Shown: positions 23,921 to 32,043 of the stretch, piece by piece | Layout: each line of letters begins with the position of its first letter | Numbering within the stretch: the first letter of the stretch is position 1 | Assembly: GCA_965207585.1 (NCBI GenBank) | Contig: CBDBMT010000002.1 | Location: 62,001 to 126,000 of the forward strand | Direction of reading: 5' to 3' | Length of the DNA: 64,000 nt | From: Bin87 sp965207585 | GTDB lineage: Bacteria; Chloroflexota; Dehalococcoidia; Lucifugimonadales; UBA3495 | Notes under the pieces: generated by a model | What the model saw: the letters and a program-made list of their open reading frames with translations, nothing else | Database searches by the model: none | Told to the model about the DNA's origin: nothing | Made by a program: the position numbers and the translations under genes

Positions 23921-24352
23921 TTACGTAAGCGTATTCCGCCAGAGCAGTCCCGGAAACCGCTGGTAATCCCTGCCATTGTTGGTATGTACCTCGGCGTCGA
24001 TTTCTATGGCCAGGGCCGCGATGGTCGCGTCGGTGACCAGTCGCGTAGTGGCTCTCGTCGTGGCAAGGATTTGTTCAAGGATTTCCAGGTAACGCGGCCC
24101 AGGGTCGAGCGCCACGATGGAGCCACTGCTGAACCATTCCACCACCACTCCGGTTGCCCGGGCCGGAGTCCAGGGTCGCTCAACCACTCGGGGGTTTGCC
24201 ATCTGCCTGACAAACCCGTTGGATACTTGCCACGGCATCCCGCCAATTTCCGTACCGTTGACCAGTTCTTCCCACCACGCTGCCGCTTCCCGATGCAATT
24301 CGCTCCCGTCGTTGTAGGCGAATATCAGAAGGTCAAGGTCCGGCACGATCAT
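23921..24352 (-). CDS. VapC-type PIN domain toxin
   Basis: A 143-residue PIN-domain protein. Acidic residues are D5 and D7 near the N terminus, D108 in RLVTDATIAALA and D129 in GRDYQRF. The glutamate often found near residue 45 is missing; QVSNGFVRQMANPRV resembles a VapC subgroup with a modified second site. PIN toxins cleave tRNA or rRNA. Its start overlaps the antitoxin stop by ATGA. Confidence 0.85.
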   Translation of the reverse strand: MIVPDLDLLIFAYNDGSELHREAAAWWEELVNGTEIGGMPWQVSNGFVRQMANPRVVERPWTPARATGVVVEWFSSGSIVALDPGPRYLEILEQILATTRATTRLVTDATIAALAIEIDAEVHTNNGRDYQRFPGLLWRNTLT

Positions 24353-24618
24353 GGGGCAAGCTTCTCCAGAAATTCCTCGTCTTCCAGATCGCGGATAATG
24401 TCCTTGAGGTTGCCGGCGTCAACGCCCGGGGCAAGCCCGCTGTGATTGGGTACAACCCTGAACTTGGTTTTGCGTGCGGCCTGATCTGGCGAGTCCCGGC
24501 CGGGGGCATCGACCGTCTGGATAGTTAGCTTCATCAGGATGCCTTCGGGAAGGTCCAGAGGCTCCAGCGGCGTAAGCACCCCATTGGTGAATCTGGCATT
24601 TACGGTCTTGCTCGCCAT
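24349..24618 (-). CDS. AF2212-like (VapB-type) antitoxin
   Basis: An 89-residue protein starting ARFTNGVLTPLEPLDLPEG after a few residues, which is the AF2212/DUF104 antitoxin pattern of a small beta-hairpin domain. The C-terminal part is acidic (DLEDEEFLEKL) and likely wraps the toxin. AGGAG precedes the ATG. It is translationally coupled to the PIN toxin. Confidence 0.82.
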   Translation of the reverse strand: MASKTVNARFTNGVLTPLEPLDLPEGILMKLTIQTVDAPGRDSPDQAARKTKFRVVPNHSGLAPGVDAGNLKDIIRDLEDEEFLEKLAP

Positions 24619-24837
24619 CGTCGTCGCTCCTGATCCTGAGCATACCTCAACTGCCATTCTGCCACGGCCCCGCCCGCCGCTCAGCGTCGCCTCTGTTGCA
24701 ATAGAGTTTCGCGATAAGTTTGGTGATGTTTACGGGGTTCCTCCGCCGTGGTACGGTCAACTCACATCGCAATGAGACCTCGTGGCATTTTCAAAATACT
24801 CTCCAACTAATACCAACGACTAGTCACGGAGGCAGCG

Positions 24838-26190
24838 ATGAAGGAAAAGGTGGGGGCCTTCTTGCTTATTGCGGTGATACTCGTCGTGGGGGGAGGGCTG
24901 GCGCGCGCCCTCGACGGCGATGATGATACTTTCCCAGACCCTTTGCAGCCTGTGTGGGATGCAGCGGGCGAGGCTTGGGGTGCAATGGCCAGAGCTCGGC
25001 GGGGAAGGGAAATCGCCAACCGTCAGGAACAGTGCCGGGAACGCGAAGCTGAGGACTTGGGGCGAGACTGGGCTACTCTGAATGGTATCTACCACGCCAT
25101 GGGCGGGCCGGAATGGACCTCAGCAGAAAATTGGTTGAGTGAAGCGCCTTCGTCCGCTTGGCATGGCGTCAAAGTGGGTGGTTGTGCAGGGCATTTGCCC
25201 GTCGGCGGAGTCGTTTCCCTCAACCTGGCGGAGAACAACTTGACGGGAGAACTGCCGGCGGAGCTGGGAAACCTCATCCACCTTGTAGAGCTGAATCTCT
25301 CCCACAATAACCTGACCGGAGAAATACCTCCGGAACTGGCGAACCTTCAGGAATTCCTGGAAGAGCTAAATCTCTCCCACAATGACATGACCGGAGAAAT
25401 ACCCCCGGAACTCAGCGACCTCGACAACCTGCTGAGGGTGGACCTGTCCCACAATCGTTTGAGCGGGCGAATTCCTTCCGGGCTTACCCTCAGGTACAGC
25501 GGTGGCACCCTAGAGAGGAAGCACATCTTCCTCAACGATAACCAATTGACCGGACCGCTACCGGCCAGCTTTGGACAGATAGATAACCTGGACTCTATAC
25601 GCCTGGGCGGGACCAACCGGCTTTCCGGCTGTCTTCCCGACACCTACTTGAGGCTCGGTTCGGGCTACGGGCTGCCCGACAACGATCTGGACGACCTGCG
25701 CCTGCCCCGCTGCCAGGTTGTCGAAGAGGCCGCTCTGACTGCTCTCTACAATGCCACCGACGGCCCCAATTGGACCGACGATAGTAACTGGCTGGAAAAA
25801 GACCCATTTGGCCGCGGCAGGGATCATGATGACCCGTTCTCCTGGTGGCACGGAGTCACCACCGACCACAACACCGGTGTGGTGACTGGACTGTGGTTGC
25901 CGGATAACGGTCTGAAGGGACGACTGCCGCCTGAGCTGGGAGACTTGGTCTTCTTGGAGAGACTACGGCTCTCCGGGAACCAGTTGACCGGTGAAATTCC
26001 GCCGGAACTGGGCAACCTCACCAACCTGGAAACGTTGAACCTTTCCAGCAACAATTTCACCGGGGAGATTCCGCCCGAACTGGGCAACCTGCCTGAGTCA
26101 ACATCACTGTTCCTTAGTGAAAACCCCCAACTGACCGGGTGCATTCCCGAAGGGGTAGACGCTTACGTGGAGCACCTTGAACCTTGCTGA
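24838..26190 (+). CDS. Secreted leucine-rich repeat protein (plant-type LRR)
   Basis: A 450-residue protein with an N-terminal signal-peptide-like segment (2-24). Two modules each begin with an LRR cap (LNGIYHAMGGPEW and LTALYNATDGPNW, each followed by a W-H-G-V strand). Repeats of the type LNLSHNNLTGEIPPELANL follow. LxGxIPxELGNL is the plant-type LRR consensus; bacterial examples are usually extracellular binding proteins. Four cysteines near the caps may form disulfides. No membrane anchor or sorting motif is visible at the C terminus. The start ATG follows ACGGAGGCAGCG. Confidence 0.85.
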   Translation: MKEKVGAFLLIAVILVVGGGLARALDGDDDTFPDPLQPVWDAAGEAWGAMARARRGREIANRQEQCREREAEDLGRDWATLNGIYHAMGGPEWTSAENWLSEAPSSAWHGVKVGGCAGHLPVGGVVSLNLAENNLTGELPAELGNLIHLVELNLSHNNLTGEIPPELANLQEFLEELNLSHNDMTGEIPPELSDLDNLLRVDLSHNRLSGRIPSGLTLRYSGGTLERKHIFLNDNQLTGPLPASFGQIDNLDSIRLGGTNRLSGCLPDTYLRLGSGYGLPDNDLDDLRLPRCQVVEEAALTALYNATDGPNWTDDSNWLEKDPFGRGRDHDDPFSWWHGVTTDHNTGVVTGLWLPDNGLKGRLPPELGDLVFLERLRLSGNQLTGEIPPELGNLTNLETLNLSSNNFTGEIPPELGNLPESTSLFLSENPQLTGCIPEGVDAYVEHLEPC

Positions 26191-26738
26191 TGGAGGCGTG
26201 CTCAAGCAGCCTGCGGGACTGGCGTATGCTGGCGAGATTCGCGCCGTCGTGGCTCGTAGTCGGCGTGGGGGAAGGCTTTCGGAGCTTGTGATCTCTTCCA
26301 GGGCCTGCAAGGCCGTGACGACAGCGTTCGTCATCCCCCGCCACGCCAACTGCTTTGGCTACCAAGATACGGAAAAATCCGAAATCCCTTACACCCACCC
26401 GTTGACCCACTCCAAACGCCTGTTCTATCATGGTATCGTGCACATCAAAACCTAACCTTCACCGCCTGCCACGAGGTCAAATCACTACGGTCGTCAACGG
26501 CCACCAACCAGTCAGCAAATCCAAATTCGCAAGACCACGCCTGGACCGACCGGGCAACCTATGCGCGCTACCCACTGCGACGTGTACGGCTAACTACATG
26601 ACCTGTGCGAACTCAACGGTGGCTGATCGTTCCTTGCGTAACAACCCCCGGCCGTGGGGCTGGCAACGACCAAAGTGAATTCCGGAAACCGACCTCAGGC
26701 AGGCTACCAACCAACACCAACCAAAAGGAGGCCAACGC

Positions 26739-26772
26739 AAAATCCTGAATATCCTGTCCATCGATGTAATAG
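26739..26772 (+). repeat. Dispersed repeat, ATCCTG...ATCGATGT type
   Basis: The segment has AAATCCTG, then ATATCCTG, then CCATCGATGTAATAG. It closely matches one arm of the inverted repeat at 63670-63742 (AAATCCTG, TTATCCTG, CTATCGATGTAAATAG). Similar sequences are dispersed in many bacterial genomes. Confidence 0.7.
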
Positions 26773-26805
26773 CTAAACCCCGCTCAACCAACTCTCCGAC
26801 TCCCG

Positions 26806-26830
26806 CTCATCCTGAGCCTGTCGAAGGAAG
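26806..26830 (-). repeat. Dispersed repeat, CATCCTGAG...TCGAAGGA type
   Basis: CTCATCCTGAGCCTGTCGAA is a well-known dispersed intergenic motif that translates as FLRQAQDERE in the reverse frame. It lies in the gene-free stretch. Only one copy is seen in this window. Confidence 0.6.
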
Positions 26831-26942
26831 GAGGCCAACCACCACGAACACCCCAATCCTGACAATCCCATAATCCGGTAAATCCTGATTCTGACCAGAC
26901 CCGTTATAATGCCTCTGCACTTTTCTGGAGGCTCAATCCAAC

Positions 26943-28586
26943 ATGGACGGCAAGACCGCATTCGCCAACATCCTGGCCCGTGAGGGCGTGGACGTCGTTT
27001 TCTGCTTTCCCAACAACATCCTGATCGACGCCTGCGCGGCGGCCGGCATACGGCCGATCATCTCCCGCATGGAGCGGACGGCGGTCAACATGGCCGACGC
27101 TTACAGCCGGGTCAACAACGGCAACAAGAACGGCGTGGTCCTCGTTCAGGGCGGTCCCGGTATTGAAAACGCCTTCTCCGGGGTCGCGCAGGCGTACGCC
27201 GACTCCTCGCCGCTGCTGATGGTGCCCAACCACCCGGGGACGCGACGGCACGGAATGTCCTCCGACTTTGACGCCGCCCGGAACTACGAGGGCGTCACCA
27301 AGTGGGCCGGCTCGGCAAACCACACCGAACGCATACCGGAGTTGATGCGTCGCGCGTACACGCAGCTCCGCACCGGCCGGCCCAATCCGGTGCTGGTCGA
27401 AATGCCCAACGACGTCCTGGCCGGGGAGATCTCGGAGGAGCAGTTCCACTATCTGCCGCAGCAAAAACGACGATCGGCTGGCGACCCGCGCGATATTTCC
27501 CGGGTCGCCGAGTTGCTGGTGAACGCCCGCCGGCCCGTCATCTACGCGGGTCAGGGTGTGCTCTACGCCGAGGCCACCTCGGAACTGGTGGAACTGGCCG
27601 AACTGCTGAACGCCCCCACCATGACCACCACGCTGGGCAAAAGCGGCTTCCCGGAAAACCACCCTCTCGCATTGGGCGCCGGCGGCAACACGGGCACCCG
27701 TATGGTCGGCGAGTTCCTGGCGAAGAGCGACGTGGTTTTCGGCATCGGGACCAGCTTCCAGAAAACCCTGGCGTCGGCGCCGGTTCCCTCCGGCAAGACC
27801 GTCATCCAGTCCACCGTCGACGAAAAGGACCTCAACGGCGAGTATCCGCTGGACGAGATCATCGTCGGCGACGCGAAGCTGGTTCTCGGCCAGCTGATCG
27901 AGGAAGTCAAGGATCGGCTGGGCGAAAACGGCCGGCGTGGCGACGAATCGGTAGTGGCCGAAATCCGGCAGGTGCGCCAGGAATGGCTGGCCGAGTGGAT
28001 GCCCCGGCTCTCCAGCAACGACGTTCCCATCAGCCCGTACCGCGTGGTTTACGAGCTGAACGCGCGGCTGGACAAGGCCAACAGCATCGTCACCCACGAC
28101 TCCGGGAACCCACGGGACCAGATCGTGCCCTTCTACGCGGCCACCACTCCACGCGGGTACATCGGCTGGGGCAACTCCACCCAACTGGGCAGCGGTCTTG
28201 GATACGCCATGGGCGCAAAGGTGGCCTTCCCGGAGAAGACCTGCGTCAACCTGATGGGCGACGTTGCGGTTGGCATGGCCGGCACGGACTTCGAGACGGC
28301 GGCGCGGGAAAAGCTGGGCATCATCACCGTCATCGTGAACAACGGCGCCATGGGCGGGTACGAAAAGAACATTCCGGTCGCGACGGAGCGGTACGGCACC
28401 AAGTACGTCACCGGGGAATACGCCCGCATGGCTGAAGCCTTGGGCGCGTATGCCGAGCATGTGGTTGACCCCGACGAAGTCGGCCCTGCCATCGAAAGGG
28501 CGAAGGAAATCTCGTCGACCGGCCAGCCCTGCGTGCTGGAAATCATCACCCGCGAAGAGCCGGTGTTCTCGCAGTACTACCGCTGA
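26943..28586 (+). CDS. Thiamine diphosphate-dependent enzyme (acetolactate synthase-like)
   Basis: A 547-residue three-domain ThDP enzyme. The N-terminal PYR domain has the activating glutamate E44 in SRMERTAVNMADAYSR. A central Rossmann-like domain follows. The PP domain has GDVAVGMAG (439-447) and IVNNGAMGG. The family includes acetolactate synthase, oxalyl-CoA and benzoylformate decarboxylases; nothing visible selects among them, and no FAD-type small subunit is present. The ATG follows TCTGGAGG. A halogenase-like gene follows 83 bases downstream. Confidence 0.85.
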   Translation: MDGKTAFANILAREGVDVVFCFPNNILIDACAAAGIRPIISRMERTAVNMADAYSRVNNGNKNGVVLVQGGPGIENAFSGVAQAYADSSPLLMVPNHPGTRRHGMSSDFDAARNYEGVTKWAGSANHTERIPELMRRAYTQLRTGRPNPVLVEMPNDVLAGEISEEQFHYLPQQKRRSAGDPRDISRVAELLVNARRPVIYAGQGVLYAEATSELVELAELLNAPTMTTTLGKSGFPENHPLALGAGGNTGTRMVGEFLAKSDVVFGIGTSFQKTLASAPVPSGKTVIQSTVDEKDLNGEYPLDEIIVGDAKLVLGQLIEEVKDRLGENGRRGDESVVAEIRQVRQEWLAEWMPRLSSNDVPISPYRVVYELNARLDKANSIVTHDSGNPRDQIVPFYAATTPRGYIGWGNSTQLGSGLGYAMGAKVAFPEKTCVNLMGDVAVGMAGTDFETAAREKLGIITVIVNNGAMGGYEKNIPVATERYGTKYVTGEYARMAEALGAYAEHVVDPDEVGPAIERAKEISSTGQPCVLEIITREEPVFSQYYR

Positions 28587-28669
28587 ACGCCCGATTTGGA
28601 TACGCGTCAGCCGGCTGGTTGCCGCTGCCTGCTCATCGACAGCCCGTCCCGCCGACCTACCAGTCACCT

Positions 28670-30250
28670 ATGCGCGATTCGCCCATCGTTGTCATCGGAG
28701 GCGGCCCGGCCGGCTCGTGCGTCAGCACCCTGCTGGCGCGTCGCGGATATCCCGTCACGTTGCTGGAGCGAGACCGCTTTCCGCGGGACCACGTGGGCGA
28801 GTCGCTACTCCCTGCCAGCATCCCGATTCTGCAGGATCTCGGCGTGCTGGATCGCGTCCGGCAAGCCGGGTTTGTGCTGAAGCGCGGCGCCACGATGATC
28901 TGGGGGGTGGACCGGGAGCCGTGGAGTTGGTACTTCAGCGAGACCAATGCCTCCAACCCGCATTCGTACCAGGTGTGGCGGCCCGAGTTTGACGCCATCC
29001 TGCTGGACAACGCGCGGGGCTCAGGCGTAGAAGTGCGGGAAGGGTGCCCCGCTACGGCCATCGAATTCGACGACGCGGAGACGGCGATAGCGGTACGGTG
29101 CGGCGAAGAAACTCTGCCGGCGAGGTACGTCGTCGACGCCAGTGGGCAGGGCGGCTTGTTGTCGCGGCAGTTGGGCCTGCGGCAGTGGGACGACTTTTTC
29201 CGCAACCTGGCGGTGTACGCTTACTACCAGGGCGGGGACAGGCTCGAACCGCCGGACGCAGGCAACATCCTGATCGAGTCTCAACCCAACGGCTGGCTGT
29301 GGAACATCCCGCTGCGCGACGGGTGGTCCAGCGTCGGCGCGGTGGTGGACTCCGAAATCGGTCAGGAAGGCATCCGGCGACTGGGCGCGCTGGGGTTCCT
29401 GGAGGCGCAGATCGCGGCGGCCCCGCAAACCGCGAAAATGTTGGAAAAAGCCCGCCTCGTCTCAGGACCGGAAATCGTCCGGGACTGGTCGTACCGTTGC
29501 CGGCAACTTTACGGCCCGGGGTACATCCTGGTGGGAGACGCCGGCTGCTTTATAGATCCGCTGTTTTCGTCCGGCGTGCACTTGGCTTTGACTTCAGCCA
29601 CCCTGGCCGCCGCCGCGGTCGCTTCGGCGCTGTCCGATGCCGACATGGACGGGCCGGTGGGACAAGTGTACCAGCAGTTGTACTATAAAGAGTACGGCCA
29701 TTTTCGAGAGCTGGCTCGACTGTTCTATTCCAGCAACCGCACCGCGGATTCATACTTCTGGGAGGCGCGCCGTCTGCTCGACGACGACCCGTCTCTGACG
29801 CCCCGCCAGTCCTTCATCCAAGCCGTGGCCGGTCAGCCGCCCCGTGGTTACGAGCGGGCAGTGTTGTCCCATGGCCTGGCGCCGGCGGCTTTCAGTCGGA
29901 GCGTGACCGGCGTAGAGGCAGAACGTCAGCGGAGGCGAGAACACCCACTGCATCCAGGCGCACGACCACGATTGGCGGCCGGCGTCGTCCTGCAGCGGCA
30001 ACCGGTGCTGGCGGACGGCGATTTCGTCTGGGGCTACGGGTTGGTCACCGACGGCCACCCGGAGGGTCTCCCGTGCAGCGGCCTGGTGGCGCGCCTGCTG
30101 CACGGGCTGGATGGCAACGTCACCACCGCGGAAGCGATCGCGAACCTGTGCCAGGGACTGGAACCCGCCGCTACGCAGCAGGTCGAACAGGTGGCCCTGG
30201 AAGCCCTGCAAATCCTGTACGTCGACGGCGCGATCAGCGTAACGCCCTGA
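28670..30250 (+). CDS. FAD-dependent halogenase-like oxidoreductase with C-terminal PqqD-like domain
   Basis: A 526-residue flavoprotein. GGGPAGS (10-16) binds FAD; DHVGESLLP (40-48) and FVLKRGATMIWG (68-79) match the phenolic-type halogenase and geranylgeranyl-reductase group; RPEFD (104-108) is the second FAD motif. GWLWNIP (208-214) fits WxWxIP, the motif that marks flavin-dependent halogenases and suppresses monooxygenase chemistry. VGDAGCFIDPLFSSG closes the FAD site. The last 85 residues resemble a PqqD-like winged-helix carrier domain (RLLHGLDGNVT...). K71 may be the catalytic lysine; I cannot be sure. The start ATG lacks a strong ribosome site. Confidence 0.8.
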   Translation: MRDSPIVVIGGGPAGSCVSTLLARRGYPVTLLERDRFPRDHVGESLLPASIPILQDLGVLDRVRQAGFVLKRGATMIWGVDREPWSWYFSETNASNPHSYQVWRPEFDAILLDNARGSGVEVREGCPATAIEFDDAETAIAVRCGEETLPARYVVDASGQGGLLSRQLGLRQWDDFFRNLAVYAYYQGGDRLEPPDAGNILIESQPNGWLWNIPLRDGWSSVGAVVDSEIGQEGIRRLGALGFLEAQIAAAPQTAKMLEKARLVSGPEIVRDWSYRCRQLYGPGYILVGDAGCFIDPLFSSGVHLALTSATLAAAAVASALSDADMDGPVGQVYQQLYYKEYGHFRELARLFYSSNRTADSYFWEARRLLDDDPSLTPRQSFIQAVAGQPPRGYERAVLSHGLAPAAFSRSVTGVEAERQRRREHPLHPGARPRLAAGVVLQRQPVLADGDFVWGYGLVTDGHPEGLPCSGLVARLLHGLDGNVTTAEAIANLCQGLEPAATQQVEQVALEALQILYVDGAISVTP

Positions 30251-30265
30251 CCCCGGAGCAACACA

Positions 30266-30847
30266 TCACGGCTTTACCCAGGTCTCCGACCAGGCGCAAC
30301 ACGCGGTGCTGCTCTGGGCCGAACCCCGCGCTTCCAGCGTCACCACTCCGCTCAGGGCCCGGTCGCCCACGGTGATTTGGGCCTGGCGAGCCGGGAAGAA
30401 GCAGCTGTACACGCCGTGCGTGCGGCCCGACACCTCGCCGGCCGGGTTGTTGAGCATATAGGGCGTCAGGAAATCGTGCCAGCTCAAAACCACCGTTTCC
30501 GTGGATGCCGCCACTATCTCGTTGTAGGCGCTGGCGATGCTGCCGGACCTGCTGAACTCTGCGGGAATGACCGGCCGGTTAGTGTCGCCAAACTCCGGGA
30601 ACAGCATGGACTCGATTTCTTCCTGTACATACCGAGTCATGGCGATGTTGTCGGAGTACACGCGCACCTGGTCGCCGTCGAGGTCTGCGCTCTTTAGAAA
30701 CAGGACGTGTCCAGCGCCGGCCGGCGTCCACAGCACGCGCCAGTGGCTGGTGCGCGTGGTCTGTTCGCCGCCCGGTTCCGGCGACAGGCGAATGAAGGAG
30801 TTCTCGCCGGTGAGGCGAATTGCTGCTGGGTCAATGGGACTGGTCAT
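30266..30847 (-). CDS. Conserved hypothetical protein
   Basis: A 193-residue soluble protein without membrane segments or a signal peptide. The sequence starts after AAGGAG. It contains SHWRVLWTPAGAGHVLFLKSAD split over strands, then VRVYSDNIAMTRYVQEEI, then a C-terminal part with two adjacent cysteines (TACCAWSE). I do not recognise the family. It converges with the halogenase-like gene (16-base gap) and lies 43 bases downstream of the aldolase, so it probably belongs to the aldolase transcript. Confidence 0.6.
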   Translation of the reverse strand: MTSPIDPAAIRLTGENSFIRLSPEPGGEQTTRTSHWRVLWTPAGAGHVLFLKSADLDGDQVRVYSDNIAMTRYVQEEIESMLFPEFGDTNRPVIPAEFSRSGSIASAYNEIVAASTETVVLSWHDFLTPYMLNNPAGEVSGRTHGVYSCFFPARQAQITVGDRALSGVVTLEARGSAQSSTACCAWSETWVKP

Positions 30848-30890
30848 GTTCGTCTCCTTACTGTCTTGGAGTGGGCAAGCGTCTGGGTGG

Positions 30891-31667
30891 TTACAGGCCG
30901 TCTGCCGCGGCCCGCATGGTGTTCAGGTACTCGTTGCTCGCGCCCTGGATCAGCCGGCCGACGGTATTGTGGAAGTACCGCACGCCCAGTTCGAGGTAGT
31001 GCGGAACCAGTGCGTCGGGGCAACTGCACCCTGCGGTGATGCCGGACGCCGCGATTTGCTGCACGCCCTTCTCGACCAGAGCTTGGACTTCCGGGTGGGT
31101 CTGCTGGCCCGGGTAGCCCATGCTTTGGGACAGGTCGCCGGCTCCGATGAAATACACGTCTACCCCCGGCACTTCCACAAGCTCCGGGATGTTCTCGATG
31201 GCCTCCACCTCTTCCAGCATGAGGCAAACCAGGGTGTTGCGGTTGGCGTCGGCCACGTAATCGGGAGTAGCGCCGCTGAAACCATACTCAGCGGGTCGTC
31301 CCCCGCTGAACAGGCCACGATCGCCTTCCGGATAGTACTTGACGGCGGCGACGGCGGCTCGCGCCTCTTCAGCGGTGTTCACGTGAGGAACCTGCACGCC
31401 CCAGGCGCCGCGGTCCAGGAAAGGCGAGATGATTTCCGGCCGGTTACCGACAGGTCTGACTATCGGAGCCGTACCGGAGTATTCGGCGGCACGGATCATG
31501 TCCTCGGCCAGGTCAACGGTGATGCTGCCGTGTTCGTTGTCGATGAGCACCCAGTCGTAGCCGAGGTATCCGAGCATCTCGACCACCACCGGAGAGGGAA
31601 AGGTGATCATCGAGCCGAACACCGGCCGGCCGGCTTGCAGCTTCGTCTTCATGGTGTTTTCGCGCAT
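30891..31667 (-). CDS. HpcH/HpaI-type aldolase/citrate lyase family protein
   Basis: A 258-residue class II aldolase TIM barrel. IDNEHGS (42-48) supplies the metal-binding and catalytic His, GAWGVQVPHVNTAEEAR is the HpaI signature, and MLEEVEAIENIPEL and VYFIGAGDLSQSMG follow. Such enzymes cleave 4-hydroxy-2-oxoacids or 2-keto-3-deoxy sugar acids. The ATG follows CCAGGAGTAGACCAGC. It has its own promoter, divergent from that of the tRNA gene. Confidence 0.87.
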   Translation of the reverse strand: MRENTMKTKLQAGRPVFGSMITFPSPVVVEMLGYLGYDWVLIDNEHGSITVDLAEDMIRAAEYSGTAPIVRPVGNRPEIISPFLDRGAWGVQVPHVNTAEEARAAVAAVKYYPEGDRGLFSGGRPAEYGFSGATPDYVADANRNTLVCLMLEEVEAIENIPELVEVPGVDVYFIGAGDLSQSMGYPGQQTHPEVQALVEKGVQQIAASGITAGCSCPDALVPHYLELGVRYFHNTVGRLIQGASNEYLNTMRAAADGL

Positions 31668-31715
31668 GCTGGTCTACTCCTGGTTGGGGGCGGTCAGGCC
31701 GCCATCGGTAGCCGA

Positions 31716-31745
31716 ATGCTATGCGCGGAGAATACCCATCGTCAA
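31716..31745 (-). promoter_or_regulatory. Probable promoter of the aldolase gene
   Basis: On the minus strand TTGACG and TAGCAT are separated by 18 bases. The predicted leader is about 40 bases. It is back to back with the tRNA promoter. Confidence 0.55.
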
Positions 31746-31771
31746 CCGGGAGGTCACCGGCGCGGGAGCGG

Positions 31772-31800
31772 TTGGAAAGGGGTTTGGTTCAGGGTACAAT
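31772..31800 (+). promoter_or_regulatory. Promoter of tRNA-Thr (and possibly thrC)
   Basis: TTGGAA and TACAAT are 17 bases apart and the -10 box ends 9 bases before the mature tRNA. This is the expected spacing for a stable RNA promoter. Confidence 0.7.
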
Positions 31801-31809
31801 TAATCGCAC

Positions 31810-31885
31810 GCCGATGTAGCTCAGCCGGAAGAGCAGCGGTTTCGTAAACCGCAGGTCAAGGGTTCGAGTCCCTTCATCGGCTCCA
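31810..31885 (+). tRNA. tRNA-Thr (anticodon CGT)
   Basis: A complete 76-base cloverleaf. The acceptor GCCGATG pairs with CATCGGC; the D-arm has TAGCTCAGCCGGAAGAGCA; the anticodon stem GCGGT/ACCGC holds the loop TTCGTAA with anticodon CGT; the T-arm has GGGTTCGAGTCCC. The discriminator is T and CCA is encoded. It reads ACG codons. Threonine synthase begins 158 bases downstream on the same strand. Confidence 0.96.
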
Positions 31886-32043
31886 CTTATTGCCGGGACC
31901 AACCTGCGCGCGATGCTGCCCCGGTTGATAGTCCGGGCGTCCTCTGGCACAATGGGTTGCCGGTGTATGTGTTTTGATCCATGCCGACGGTTGGGTTGCA
32001 AACCGGCGCACGGGTATATCAGGAACCACGGAGGTAACATCCG

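Larger units (their letters stand above)
26191..26942. other. Gene-free stretch with dispersed repeats
   Basis: No reading frame here has a plausible start, family match or codon pattern like its neighbours. The left half (to about 26690) looks like decayed sequence. The right half holds pieces of dispersed repeats (26739-26772, 26806-26830 and a degenerate copy near 26847-26895). A TATAAT hexamer at 26905-26910 lacks a good -35 partner but could start the ThDP enzyme transcript. Confidence 0.6.

Noticed and set aside
26191..26942. Short frames in the gene-free stretch as possible genes
   Set aside because: None has a ribosome site with plausible composition; one reads through a dispersed repeat (FLRQAQDERE).
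26904..28667. Reverse-strand frame of 587 codons opposite the ThDP enzyme
   Set aside because: The forward strand encodes all ThDP motifs; the reverse frame has none of a known protein.
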